Shown one piece after another: positions 18,380 through 27,841 of a stretch of 64,000 nucleotides of DNA. The stretch lies in contig NZ_BJMN01000034.1 in assembly GCF_006539185.1 (NCBI RefSeq), positions 1 to 64,000 of the forward strand. The letters are read 5' to 3'. The notes beneath the pieces were generated by a model. That model did no database searches. It was given only the letters and a program-made list of their open reading frames with translations, and was not told where the DNA came from. The translations under genes and the position numbers were made by a program. This DNA comes from Streptomyces gardneri (lineage in GTDB: Bacteria; Actinomycetota; Actinomycetes; Streptomycetales; Streptomycetaceae). Every line of letters starts with the position of its first letter. Position 1 is the stretch's first letter.

Positions 18380-19639
18380 ATGTCCGTCGTACGTGATCTG
18401 CGCGTACTCCTGCGCCTGACGAACTTCCGCCGCCTGCTCGCCGTCCGGCTGCTCTCCCAGGGCGCCGACGGTGTCTACCAGGTGGCCCTGGCCACGTACG
18501 TCGTCTTCTCCCCCGAGAAGCAGACCTCAGCCACCGCCATCGCCTCCGCCATGGCCGTGCTCCTGCTCCCGTACTCGCTCGTCGGGCCCTTCGCCGGTGT
18601 CTTCCTCGACCGCTGGCAGCGCCGACAGGTCTTTCTGTACGGCAACCTCCTGCGGGCCCTGCTCGCCTGCGGAACCGCCGTGCTCATCGTCGCCTCCGTC
18701 CCTGACTGGCTCTTCTACGCCTCCGCGCTCTCCGTCACGGCGGTCAACCGCTTCGTACTCGCCGGGCTCTCGGCCGCGCTCCCCCGGGTCGTCGACGAGG
18801 AACGGCTGGTCGTGGCGAACTCGCTCTCCCCGACGGCCGGCACCCTCGCCGCGACACTCGGGGGCGGTCTGGCCTTCGGTATCCGGTTGCTCACCGACGA
18901 GTCCGACGCGGCGGCGGTGGCCTTCGGCGCCGCTCTCTACCTCCTGTCGGCCCTCGCCTCCCTGCGCATCCCCCGAGGGCTTCTCGGCCCCGATCAGGAG
19001 CTCGCCCCTCAGCGAATCGCCTCGGCCCTGGCATCCACGGCCCGAGGACTGGTCGAGGGAGTACGACACCTGGCCGAGCGACGGCCCGCCGCCAGGGCGC
19101 TGACCGCGGTGGCCCTGATGCGCTTCTGCTACGGCGCCCTGCTCGTCACCGTGCTCATGCTCAGCCGCTATGCCTGGAGCACCACGGAGTCCGAGGGTCT
19201 CGGCCTCCTGGGGATCGCCGTCGCCGCCTCGGGGGCCGGGTTCTTCGCGGCGGCCGTCCTCTCCCCTTGGGCGGTCGGACGGCTGGGGCCCTTCGGCTGG
19301 ATGACCCTGTGCGCCGGGATGGCCGCCGTCCTGGAGCCGATGCTCGGCCTGTTCTTCGACCCCGTACCTTTCCTCGTCGCCGCCTTCGTCCTCGGGCTCA
19401 TCACCCAGGGAGCCAAGATCGCGACGGACACGGTGGTGCAGACGAACGTGGACGACGCCTACCGAGGTCGGGTGTTCTCCCTCTACGACGTGCTGTTCAA
19501 CGTCGCCTTCGTGGCTGCGGCGGGCATCGCCGCGCTGATGCTGCCACCGGACGGCCGCTCACCGTTGCTGGTCGTCCTGGTGGCGGTGCTCTACGCGGCG
19601 ATCGCGCTGGTACTGCACAGGAAACGCACGGAGGGGTGA
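18380..19639 (+). CDS. major facilitator superfamily transporter
   Basis: A 419-residue, 12-helix MFS protein. The conserved loop 2-3 signature appears as GVFLDRWQRRQVF and the first helix region as NFRRLLAVRLLSQGADGVYQVALATYV (quoted as LLSQGADGVYQVALATYV). It resembles the 3-component-type drug or macrolide efflux MFS group, but the substrate is unknown. ATG 18380 is preferred to GTG 18365. The TGA stop codon lies inside the 36-bp palindrome that contains a parS site. Confidence 0.85.
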   Translation: MSVVRDLRVLLRLTNFRRLLAVRLLSQGADGVYQVALATYVVFSPEKQTSATAIASAMAVLLLPYSLVGPFAGVFLDRWQRRQVFLYGNLLRALLACGTAVLIVASVPDWLFYASALSVTAVNRFVLAGLSAALPRVVDEERLVVANSLSPTAGTLAATLGGGLAFGIRLLTDESDAAAVAFGAALYLLSALASLRIPRGLLGPDQELAPQRIASALASTARGLVEGVRHLAERRPAARALTAVALMRFCYGALLVTVLMLSRYAWSTTESEGLGLLGIAVAASGAGFFAAAVLSPWAVGRLGPFGWMTLCAGMAAVLEPMLGLFFDPVPFLVAAFVLGLITQGAKIATDTVVQTNVDDAYRGRVFSLYDVLFNVAFVAAAGIAALMLPPDGRSPLLVVLVAVLYAAIALVLHRKRTEG

Positions 19640-19665
19640 TGTTTCACGTGAAACATCACCCCTCC
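19630..19665. terminator. 36-bp perfect palindrome containing a parS site
   Basis: The parS core is extended on both sides by GGAGGGGTGAT and its complement, giving an uninterrupted 36-bp palindrome centred exactly on the parS centre. In RNA it would form a long hairpin at the MFS stop codon, so it is probably a terminator built around parS. Confidence 0.75.
19641..19654. promoter_or_regulatory. parS: parS site (first of three)
   Basis: Perfect GTTTCACGTGAAAC at the centre of the 36-bp palindrome that ends the MFS gene. Confidence 0.95.
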
Positions 19666-19699
19666 ACCGCCTCGTCGCCGCGGTCTCGTTCGCGCGGAT

Positions 19700-19713
19700 G
19701 TTTCACGTGAAAC
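19700..19713. promoter_or_regulatory. parS: parS site (second of three)
   Basis: Perfect 14-mer, 45 bases after the first and 20 bases (about two helical turns) before the third, in the gap between the convergent MFS and CCA-adding enzyme genes. Confidence 0.95.
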
Positions 19714-19719
19714 GCGGGT

Positions 19720-19733
19720 GTTTCACGTGAAAC
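19720..19733. promoter_or_regulatory. parS: parS site (third of three)
   Basis: Perfect 14-mer, with only 6 bases separating it from the second site. Three perfect sites within 93 bases make this the densest ParB-loading point in the window. Confidence 0.95.
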
Positions 19734-19758
19734 ATCACTCCGATCGGCCCGGCTCCCC

Positions 19759-21201
19759 TCAGCCGCGCGCGGCCCACCACTCCTTGAGTGCCGCGATCGC
19801 CTGGTCGTGCTCCATCGGCCCGTTCTCCAGCCGGAGCTCCAGCAGGAACTTGTACGCCTGACCGATGGCCGGACCGGGCCCGATCCCGAGGATCTCCTGG
19901 ATCTGGTTGCCGTCCAGGTCAGGACGGATCGCGTCCAGCTCCTCCTGCTCCTGGAGCTGGGCGATGCGCTCCTCCAGGCCGTCATAGGTGCGGGAGAGCG
20001 CCGTCGCCTTGCGCTTGTTGCGCGTGGTGCAGTCCGAACGGGTCAGCTTGTGCAGCCGCGAGAGCAGCGGTCCCGCGTCGCGGACATAGCGCCGCACCGC
20101 CGAGTCGGTCCACTCGCCGTCCCCGTATCCGTGGAAGCGGAGGTGCAGCTCGACCAGCCGCGAGACGTCCTTGATCATTTCGTTGGAGTACTTCAGCGCG
20201 GTCATGCGCTTCTTGGTCATCTTCGCGCCCACCACCTCGTGGTGGTGGAACGAGACCCGGCCGTCCTTCTCGAAGCGACGGGTGCGCGGCTTGCCGATGT
20301 CGTGGAGCAGGGCGGCCAGGCGCAGCACCAGGTCAGGGCCGTCCTCCTCCAGGTCGATCGCCTGGTCGAGGACGGTCAGCGAGTGCTCGTAGACGTCCTT
20401 GTGGCGGTGGTGCTCGTCGCTCTCCAGGCGCAGGGCGGGCAGCTCGGGGATGACGTGGTCGGCGAGACCCGTGTCCACGAGCAGGCCGAGGCCCTTCCGG
20501 GGGTGCGCCGAGACCAGCAGCTTGTTGAGCTCTTCCCGGACCCGCTCGGCGGAGACGATCTCGATCCGGCCGGACATCTCGCGCATCGCCGTGACGACCT
20601 CGGGTGCCACCTCGAAGTCCAGCTGGGCGGCGAACCGCGCGGCCCGCATCATGCGCAGAGGGTCGTCGGAGAAGGACTCCTCGGGCGTTCCCGGCGTACG
20701 CAGGACCCGGGCGGCCAGGTCCTCCAGGCCGCCGTACGGATCGATGAACTCCTTCTCGGGGAGGGCCACGGCCATGGCGTTGACGGTGAAGTCACGCCGG
20801 ACGAGGTCCTGGTCGATGGAGTCGCCGTAGGAGACCTCGGGCTTCCGGGAGGTCCGGTCGTACGCCTCGGAGCGGTACGTCGTGACCTCGATCTGGTAGC
20901 CGTCCTTCTGCGAGCCGACCGTCCCGAAGGCGATCCCGACCTCCCAGACGGAGTCGGCCCACGGACGAACGATCTTCAGAACGTCCTCGGGGCGGGCGTC
21001 GGTGGTGAAGTCCAGGTCGTTGCCGAGCCGGCCGAGCAGGGCATCCCGTACCGAGCCACCGACCAGCGCGAGGCTGAACCCGGCCTCCTGGAAGCGGCGG
21101 GCAAGGTCGTCGGCGACAGGGGACACACGCAGCAGTTCGCTGACCGCGCGGCGTTGCACCTGGCTCAGTGCGGTCGGGGTGTCTTCGTTGGCGTTCGGCA
21201 C
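19759..21201 (-). CDS. cca: CCA tRNA nucleotidyltransferase with HD domain
   Basis: 480 residues from GTG 21201. The class II nucleotidyltransferase head has GGSVRDALLGR (from residue 48) and the metal-binding DLD (Asp62, Asp64); a C-terminal HD phosphohydrolase domain has LLHDIGKPRTR and a long C-terminal region ending in WWAARG. It adds or repairs the CCA end of tRNAs; neither tRNA gene in this window encodes CCA. The longer frame upstream to 21411 runs through the divergent promoter and is not used. The position before DUF6049 and MurJ is conserved in actinobacteria. Confidence 0.93.
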   Translation of the reverse strand: MPNANEDTPTALSQVQRRAVSELLRVSPVADDLARRFQEAGFSLALVGGSVRDALLGRLGNDLDFTTDARPEDVLKIVRPWADSVWEVGIAFGTVGSQKDGYQIEVTTYRSEAYDRTSRKPEVSYGDSIDQDLVRRDFTVNAMAVALPEKEFIDPYGGLEDLAARVLRTPGTPEESFSDDPLRMMRAARFAAQLDFEVAPEVVTAMREMSGRIEIVSAERVREELNKLLVSAHPRKGLGLLVDTGLADHVIPELPALRLESDEHHRHKDVYEHSLTVLDQAIDLEEDGPDLVLRLAALLHDIGKPRTRRFEKDGRVSFHHHEVVGAKMTKKRMTALKYSNEMIKDVSRLVELHLRFHGYGDGEWTDSAVRRYVRDAGPLLSRLHKLTRSDCTTRNKRKATALSRTYDGLEERIAQLQEQEELDAIRPDLDGNQIQEILGIGPGPAIGQAYKFLLELRLENGPMEHDQAIAALKEWWAARG

Positions 21202-21379
21202 AACAGAAAAGGGTACGTGCCCCGGTCCACCGCGGCGTCCCCGTTTTCCCCCGGGCCGGACACACGGCCCCATCAGCTGGAGCAGTCCCCGGCACTTGCC
21301 CCCGGCGTGCCTCGTTACCATGCCTGGACACAGCAACCGGGAACCATCGAAACCACTGGCACCACAGACAACGACGAGG

Positions 21380-23731
21380 ATGGGCGAACGCGTGGGCGAG
21401 GCGGCAGACATTCAGGGAACCGGTCCCTCCCCTGCCCGCCGATGGCTGCGGCGCACCATCACGGTCGCCGTCGGCGCGCCGCTGCTCGCCGGGCTGCTCC
21501 AGGCCCCGACCGCCACACCGGCGGACGCCGCCGAGGAGGCCGCCGTCTCCAAGACCGTCGACGTGTCTCTCGACACGCTGTCTCCGACCGCACCTGTGGA
21601 AGGTGACACCGTCACCGTCTCGGGGACGGTCACCAACCGGGGCAAGAAGACCATCACCGATGCGACCGTGAATCTACGGGTCGGCCCGATGATGACGAGC
21701 CGCAGCGAGATCGACCAGGTGTCGGACCGCACCGGCTACCGCGGCGACAGCGACCCCGCTCCGCTCGCCGAGGCTCCCACCGTCAAGATCGCCCGCCTCG
21801 GTGCCGGGCTCAGCGCTGACTTCTCCCTCACGGTCCCGGTCTCCGAGCTCGGGCTCGACGAGTCGGGCGTCTACCAGCTCGGCGTCTCGCTCACCGGCCA
21901 GACCTCGAGCCAGCGCTACGACCGGGTCCTCGGCATCGAGCGGACGTTCCTGCCCTACCAGCCGGAAGCCACCGAGAAGAAGACCCAGCTCACCTACCTC
22001 TGGCCGCTGATCTCCTCGGCCCACGTCTCGGCGGAGACGGCCACGGACGATCAGCAGACCCCGGTCTTCGAGGACGACGCCCTGGCCGCCGAGCTACGTC
22101 CGGGCGGCCGTCTGGAGCAGATGGTCTCGCTGGGCAAGGACCTGCCGGTGACCTGGGTGATCGACCCGGACCTGCTGGCCACCGTCGACGCCATGGCCAA
22201 CGGCTACCGCGTCAAGGACGGCACCGCCCACGTCCCGGGCAAGAACAAGGCCGTGGCCGAGCAGTGGCTGAACGCGCTGGAGAAGGCGGTCCAGGGCCGC
22301 AAGATCGTCGCCCTGCCGTTCGCCGACCCCGACCTCGCTTCCCTGGCCCACCGCGGCAAGGACGTCCCGGGCTCCCTCGGCCACCTCCAGTCGGCGACCT
22401 CGCTCGCGGAGACGACCGTCGAGACCGTCCTCCACGTCCAGCCGTCCACCGACTTCACCTGGCCGGTGGAAGGGGCCGTCGACCCCTCGATCGTGGCCGT
22501 CGCCACCTCGGCCGGCGCCAACAAGGTGATCGCCCGCAGCGACAGCGTCCGCGACGACCTCTCCTACACGCCGACGGCGGCCCGCCCCCTCGGCAACGGC
22601 AGCACGACGGCCGTCGTGAGCGACAAGCTTCTCTCCACCGCCTTCGAGGGCGACATGGTCCGCACGGAGAACTCGACCCTCGCGGTCCAGGAGTTCCTCG
22701 CGCAGTCACTCGCGATCACCCTGGAACAGCCGGAGCAGCAGCGCAGCGTCGTGGTCGCCCCGCAGCGGGTGCCGAGCGTCTCCCAGGCGCAGGCGATGGC
22801 GACCGCCCTGCGCGGCCTGGCGGCCCAGCGCTGGAGCCATCCGATCGACCTCCAGGCGGCGGCCGTGGCCAAGCCCGACCCGGACGCGTCCACCACGGTG
22901 CCCAGCGGCTCCCGGTACCCGAAGAAGCTGCGCGACCGGGAACTGCCCGTCCAGACCTTCCGCGACATGAAGACCACCCGCGACGAACTGGACGACTTCA
23001 AGATCGTCCTGACGCTCCCGGACCGTGTCGTGACCCCGTTCGGCAACGCGATCAACCGCGAGATGTCCACCTCCTGGCGCGGTCAGGCCAGGGCGGCCGC
23101 CGTCTACCGGAACGACGTCCAGCAGTACCTGCAGGACCTCACCGAGGGCATCCAGCTGGTCGACAAGTCGGACCTCACGCTGTCCGGCCGCAGTGCGACG
23201 ATCCCCGTGACCGTCCAGAACAAGCTCCTGCAGGGCGTGGACGACCTGGTACTGCGCCTCACCTCGGGCAACGGAAACCGGCTGGAGCTGAACGGCAGGC
23301 GATACGCCGAGCTCCCCGTGAAGATCAACGCCGGGCACAGCCAGTCGGTGAAGTTCGAGGCGTCGGCCAACGTCAACGGCCAGGTCCCGATGACGGCCCA
23401 GCTCTACACCGCGGACGGCACCCCGTACGGGCAGCCGATGACCTTCAACGTCAAGGTCTCCGAGATCACCGCCACGGTGATGCTCGTGATCGCCGGCGGT
23501 GTGCTGCTCCTCGTCCTCGCCGGCGTGCGGATGTACAGCCAGCGCAAGCGGGTCGCGGCCAGGAAGGCCGAGACCGAGGAATCCGAGCCGGGCACGGAGA
23601 CCGATCCCGAGGACACCGGGAACGGCGAGGACGTCGAGGACGACGAACCCGAGCAGCCGAGTGACCCGACACCGGACACCGGGTCCGAAAGCGGCGACCC
23701 GTCGGGCCCGGGTGAGAAAGTGGACCGTTGA
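21380..23731 (+). CDS. DUF6049-family exported membrane-anchored protein
   Basis: About 783 residues. An N-terminal twin-Arg/hydrophobic export segment (ARRWLRRTITVAVGAPLLAG) is followed by a large extracytoplasmic part with an Ig-like start (SPTAPVEGDTVTVSGTVTN) and a polysaccharide-deacetylase-like middle. A single membrane helix lies near residue 697 (TVMLVIAGGVLLLVLAGV), then an acidic cytoplasmic tail (PEDTGNGEDVEDDEPEQ). The function is unknown; its place between cca and murJ (as mycobacterial Rv3909 precedes mviN) suggests envelope work. A GTG at 21392 is an alternative start because GAGG directly abuts the ATG. Confidence 0.8.
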   Translation: MGERVGEAADIQGTGPSPARRWLRRTITVAVGAPLLAGLLQAPTATPADAAEEAAVSKTVDVSLDTLSPTAPVEGDTVTVSGTVTNRGKKTITDATVNLRVGPMMTSRSEIDQVSDRTGYRGDSDPAPLAEAPTVKIARLGAGLSADFSLTVPVSELGLDESGVYQLGVSLTGQTSSQRYDRVLGIERTFLPYQPEATEKKTQLTYLWPLISSAHVSAETATDDQQTPVFEDDALAAELRPGGRLEQMVSLGKDLPVTWVIDPDLLATVDAMANGYRVKDGTAHVPGKNKAVAEQWLNALEKAVQGRKIVALPFADPDLASLAHRGKDVPGSLGHLQSATSLAETTVETVLHVQPSTDFTWPVEGAVDPSIVAVATSAGANKVIARSDSVRDDLSYTPTAARPLGNGSTTAVVSDKLLSTAFEGDMVRTENSTLAVQEFLAQSLAITLEQPEQQRSVVVAPQRVPSVSQAQAMATALRGLAAQRWSHPIDLQAAAVAKPDPDASTTVPSGSRYPKKLRDRELPVQTFRDMKTTRDELDDFKIVLTLPDRVVTPFGNAINREMSTSWRGQARAAAVYRNDVQQYLQDLTEGIQLVDKSDLTLSGRSATIPVTVQNKLLQGVDDLVLRLTSGNGNRLELNGRRYAELPVKINAGHSQSVKFEASANVNGQVPMTAQLYTADGTPYGQPMTFNVKVSEITATVMLVIAGGVLLLVLAGVRMYSQRKRVAARKAETEESEPGTETDPEDTGNGEDVEDDEPEQPSDPTPDTGSESGDPSGPGEKVDR

Positions 23732-23776
23732 GCGATGTCGTGGCCGGTCGGCCGGGGACGATGAGGTGGGGTAACC

Positions 23777-26008
23777 ATGAACGCGCCGTACGACGGTGAC
23801 CGCGGCCAGGGCGCGGGCGGCACCGCGCCGTCCGGTGGGACGCCCGCGGCACCCCCCGGTTCCGGGTATCCACCGGTGCCCCCCTCCGCTCAGCAGGGCG
23901 TCCCCGACCCGCACGGGCAGGACCCCTACGCGCAGAACCCGTACGCCCAGGACCCGTACGTCCAGGACGCCTTCACCCACGACCCGTACCGGGCCCAGGA
24001 CCTCTCCGCGCAGGACCCGGTGACCGAGGCGCTCTACGACCGCGCCGCGCACCCGCCGCCCCCGCCCGGCACCTACCAGGAGCCCCAGCCGCTCTACCAG
24101 CAGCCCGCCACGCCCCAGCACGCCCCGGACCCCCGCGTGTGGGCGCAGACCCCGGCGCCCGAGCCCGACGGCCCCTCGCGTCACCTGCCGTACGGCGACG
24201 ACGCCCGCACGGTGCAGTTCACCGGAGTCGACGACCTGGTGACCCGCGCCGGCGAGGAGCAGCCCGAGCCGGACGCGTTCGCGCACCTCTACCGGGACCA
24301 GCAGACGCCCGGCCAGGTGCCCCCGCCCGCCTCGGAGCCGGACCCCATGCCCGTTCCCGCCCCCGCGCCAAAGAAGTCCGGCCGCGCCTCCGGGCTGCTC
24401 AAGTCGAGCGCCGTGATGGCGGCCGGCACCCTGGTCTCCCGGCTCACCGGCTTCGTCCGCAGCCTGGTGATCACCGGTGCGCTCGGCGCCGCACTGCTCG
24501 GTGACACCTTCACCATCGCCTACACCCTGCCGACGATGATCTACATCCTCACCGTCGGCGGCGGCCTCAACTCGGTCTTCGTCCCCCAGCTCGTCCGCTC
24601 CATGAAGAACGACGAGGACGGCGGCGAGGCCTACGCCAACCGTCTGCTCACCCTGGTGATGGTGGCACTCGGTCTGATCGTCGTGGCGGCGGTCCTCGCC
24701 GCACCGGTGCTGGTCCGGCTGATGTCGAACACGATCGCCGACGACGCCGCGGCCAACAGCGTGGCCGTGACCTTCGCGCGCTACTGCCTGCCCACGATCT
24801 TCTTCATGGGTGTGCACGTGGTGATGGGCCAGATCCTCAACGCGCGCGGCAAGTTCGGCGCGATGATGTGGACGCCGGTCCTCAACAACATCGTCATGAT
24901 CGTCACGTTCGGCCTGTTCATCTGGGTCTACGGCACCTCCGCCGAATCCCACATGGGCGTCCAGACCATTCCCGACGAGGGCATCCGCCTGCTCGGCATC
25001 GGCACGCTCCTCGGGCTCGTCGTGCAGGCGCTGGCGATGATCCCGTACCTCCGCGAGACGGGCTTCCGCTTCCGGCCCCGCTTCGACTGGAAGGGTCACG
25101 GGCTCGGCAAGACGGTGAAGCTCGCGAAGTGGACCGTCCTCTTCGTCCTCGCCAACCAGGCGGGCGTCCTGGTCGTCACCCAGCTGGCCACGGCCGCCGG
25201 TCAGGAGTCGGGGAAGAACGGCGCCGGCTTCCTCGCCTACTCCAACGCCCAGCTGATCTGGGGCATGCCGCAGGCCATCATCACCGTCTCCGTCATGGCC
25301 GCGCTGCTGCCGCGGATCTCCCGCGCCGCCCACGACGACGACCCGGGCGCCGTCCGCGACGACATCTCGCAGGGCCTGCGCAACTCGGCCGTCGCGATCG
25401 TCCCGGTCTCCTTCGCCTTCCTGGCCCTCGGCGTCCCGATGTGCACCCTGCTCTACGCCTCCAGCGGCGTCGAGGCCGCCCAGGGCATGGGCTTCATCCT
25501 GATGGCCTTCGGACTCGGCCTGATCCCCTACTCCGTCCAGTACGTCGTGCTCCGCGGCTTCTACGCCTACGAGGACACCCGGACGCCCTTCTACAACACG
25601 GTCATCGTCGCCGCCGTGAACGCGGCTGCCTCCGCCCTCTGTTACGTCCTCCTGCCCGCGCAGTGGGCCGTCGTCGGCATGGCCGCCTCCTACGGACTCG
25701 CCTACGCCGTCGGCGTCGGCATCGCATGGCGCCGCCTGCGCAAGCGCCTCGGCGGCGACCTGGACGGCACCCAGGTGATGCGGACCTACGCGCGACTCTG
25801 CATGGCCTCCGTGCCCGCGGCGATCGTGGCCGGCGCCGTCGGCTTCGGCCTGCTGAAGCTCCTGGGCGAGGGTGCCCTGGGCTCCCTCGTCGCCCTGCTC
25901 ATCGGCGGAGCAGTCCTCCTGGGTGTCTTCTTCGTCGCGGCCAAGCGCATGCGGATCACGGAGCTGAACACCCTGGTCGGCATGGTGCGGGGACGCCTGG
26001 GACGCTGA
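23777..26008 (+). CDS. murJ: lipid II flippase MurJ
   Basis: 743 residues. A disordered Pro/Gln/Tyr-rich N-terminal extension of about 190 residues (with DPYAQNPYAQDPYVQD repeats) precedes the 14-helix MurJ/MVF core, which begins with SGRASGLLKSSAVMAAGT and SRLTGFVRSLVI. MurJ flips lipid II across the membrane for wall synthesis. Unlike the mycobacterial homologue, it stops after the transport domain: the kinase-like part is the next gene, 116 bases downstream. The extension is unusual compared with proteobacterial MurJ (about 510 residues). Confidence 0.93.
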   Translation: MNAPYDGDRGQGAGGTAPSGGTPAAPPGSGYPPVPPSAQQGVPDPHGQDPYAQNPYAQDPYVQDAFTHDPYRAQDLSAQDPVTEALYDRAAHPPPPPGTYQEPQPLYQQPATPQHAPDPRVWAQTPAPEPDGPSRHLPYGDDARTVQFTGVDDLVTRAGEEQPEPDAFAHLYRDQQTPGQVPPPASEPDPMPVPAPAPKKSGRASGLLKSSAVMAAGTLVSRLTGFVRSLVITGALGAALLGDTFTIAYTLPTMIYILTVGGGLNSVFVPQLVRSMKNDEDGGEAYANRLLTLVMVALGLIVVAAVLAAPVLVRLMSNTIADDAAANSVAVTFARYCLPTIFFMGVHVVMGQILNARGKFGAMMWTPVLNNIVMIVTFGLFIWVYGTSAESHMGVQTIPDEGIRLLGIGTLLGLVVQALAMIPYLRETGFRFRPRFDWKGHGLGKTVKLAKWTVLFVLANQAGVLVVTQLATAAGQESGKNGAGFLAYSNAQLIWGMPQAIITVSVMAALLPRISRAAHDDDPGAVRDDISQGLRNSAVAIVPVSFAFLALGVPMCTLLYASSGVEAAQGMGFILMAFGLGLIPYSVQYVVLRGFYAYEDTRTPFYNTVIVAAVNAAASALCYVLLPAQWAVVGMAASYGLAYAVGVGIAWRRLRKRLGGDLDGTQVMRTYARLCMASVPAAIVAGAVGFGLLKLLGEGALGSLVALLIGGAVLLGVFFVAAKRMRITELNTLVGMVRGRLGR

Positions 26009-26124
26009 ATCGACGTCCCCGCACAACCATCGGCGGGGACCGCGTGTCGTGCATAGCGTCGGACTGTGGGCACAATTGGCATGGCTGTTGGAAGTGGCGC
26101 AACGGATGGGGAGGCAGGACGACG

Positions 26125-27816
26125 GTGGCGGAACGTAGCACGGCTGCCGTCGACGTGGCCGACAGCGGTGACGAGCCGCTGACCGCCAAGGCGGACAAGG
26201 CCGCGACCGACGGGGTGGCGACAACGCAGAAGATGGCGGAGAAGACCGCCGAGGCCACGGGGAGCAAGGCGGTCGAACGACAGAGCGGCGAACAGCCTTC
26301 CATCACGGCACCCGAACTGCACAGCGGTCACAAGCTGGCCAGACGGTACCGGCTGGAGGAGTGCGTCACTCGTCTGGACGGCTTCAGCAGTTGGCGTGCC
26401 GTCGACGAGAAACTGCGCCGTGCCGTAGGGGTCCATCTCCTGCCGGCCGACCACCCCCGGGCCCGCTCCGTCCTGGCAGCGGCCCGTTCCGCGGCGCTGC
26501 TCGGCGACCCCCGGTTCGTCCAAGTCCTCGACGCCGTCGAGGAGAACGACCTCGTGTACGTCGTGCACGAGTGGCTGCCCGACTCCACCGAGCTGACCGC
26601 GCTGCTCGCGACCGGCCCGATGGAGGCGCACGACGCCTACCAGCTCGTCAGCCAGGTCTCGCAGGCCATGGCCGCCGCCCATCGCGAAGGCCTCGCGCAC
26701 CTCCGGCTCACCCCGAGCGCCGTCCTGCGCAGCTCCACCGGCCAGTACCGGATCCGCGGCCTCGCCGTGAACGCCGCCCTGCGCGGCATCACCGCCGAGC
26801 GCCCGCAGCGCACCGACACCGAGGCCATCGGCGCCCTGCTCTACGCCGCGCTCACCCAGCGCTGGCCGTACGACAGCGACGCCTACGGGCTCTCCGGCCT
26901 CCCCAAGGGCGTGGGGCTCCTCTCGCCCGACCAGGTCCGTGCCGGGGTCCACCGCGGCCTCTCCGAGATCGCCATGCGCGCCCTCGCCAACGACGGAGCC
27001 ACCGCCTCCCGCCAGGACCGGCCCTGCACCACCCCGGACGAGCTGGCCAAGGCCGTCGCGGCGATGCCCCGCGTCAAGCCGCCGGAGCCGACGTTCCCCA
27101 GCCCGCCCGACTATCAGCGCACGACGTACCAGCAGGGCACGTACGGCCGCCCGCAGGCACGTCCCGTCGCCGCCACCCAGCCGGTCATCGCGCCGCCGGC
27201 CCCGCTCCAGAGCCGTACCGGCACCGCGCTGAAGTGGGCCGTCTCGGCCCTTCTGATCGCCGCCCTGGGCCTGGGCAGCTGGCAGATCGCCGACCGGCTC
27301 CTCGCCCCGGAGTCGACCACCAAGACGCCGGTCACGTCCCCCACGGTCGACGAGAAGCCCGAGCCGCCCAAGCCGGTCTCCATCGTGTCGGCCCAGGACT
27401 TCGACCCGCCCCCGCAGGGCAACGGCACGGAGAACCCCCAGGCCATACAGCTCGCCTACGACGGCGACCCCAACACCTACTGGCACACCGTGAACTACCG
27501 CGGTGTCGGCTTCGCCAACCTGAAGTCGGGCGTGGGTATGGTCCTCGATCTGGGCACGGCACAGAAGGTCAGCTCGGTCGACCTGTCGTTCCTGGGCAGC
27601 ACCGAGGTGGAGCTCCGTACCGCGCCCTCCGATGCCTCTTCGGCACCGTCCACGCTCGACGGGTTCACGAGGCAGGCGTCCGGCACGGGCAGCAACGTGA
27701 CACTGAAGCCCACCGAGCCGGTCACGACCCGATACGTTCTGGTCTGGCTGACGGAACTCCCCGCCAACGACGGGGGCTACCGCGGCAAGCTGGCCGAGAT
27801 CAAGGTCTTGGGCTGA
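26125..27816 (+). CDS. membrane pseudokinase with extracytoplasmic sugar-binding-like domain
   Basis: 563 residues from GTG 26125 (GGGAGG about 10 bases upstream). Residues 1-65 are low-complexity, 68-310 are a Ser/Thr-kinase-like domain, 369-388 a membrane helix, and 410-563 an F5/8-type (discoidin-like) outer domain ending in YRGKLAEIKVLG. Catalytic motifs are lost: the HRDxKPxN loop reads HLRLTPSAVL and DFG reads RGL, so it should not phosphorylate. The same architecture is fused to MurJ in Mycobacterium (Rv3910), where the pseudokinase is a phospho-regulated partner. Probable MurJ regulator. Confidence 0.88.
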   Translation: MAERSTAAVDVADSGDEPLTAKADKAATDGVATTQKMAEKTAEATGSKAVERQSGEQPSITAPELHSGHKLARRYRLEECVTRLDGFSSWRAVDEKLRRAVGVHLLPADHPRARSVLAAARSAALLGDPRFVQVLDAVEENDLVYVVHEWLPDSTELTALLATGPMEAHDAYQLVSQVSQAMAAAHREGLAHLRLTPSAVLRSSTGQYRIRGLAVNAALRGITAERPQRTDTEAIGALLYAALTQRWPYDSDAYGLSGLPKGVGLLSPDQVRAGVHRGLSEIAMRALANDGATASRQDRPCTTPDELAKAVAAMPRVKPPEPTFPSPPDYQRTTYQQGTYGRPQARPVAATQPVIAPPAPLQSRTGTALKWAVSALLIAALGLGSWQIADRLLAPESTTKTPVTSPTVDEKPEPPKPVSIVSAQDFDPPPQGNGTENPQAIQLAYDGDPNTYWHTVNYRGVGFANLKSGVGMVLDLGTAQKVSSVDLSFLGSTEVELRTAPSDASSAPSTLDGFTRQASGTGSNVTLKPTEPVTTRYVLVWLTELPANDGGYRGKLAEIKVLG

Positions 27817-27841
27817 CCACAGCACGGGGAGGGGCTCACCG

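Noticed and set aside
22706..26224. Very long minus-strand open frame (1172 codons) opposite DUF6049/murJ
   Set aside because: It is antisense to two recognised genes, has no ribosome-binding site or known motif, and has the Gly/Val/Asp/His-rich composition of a shadow frame in high-GC DNA.
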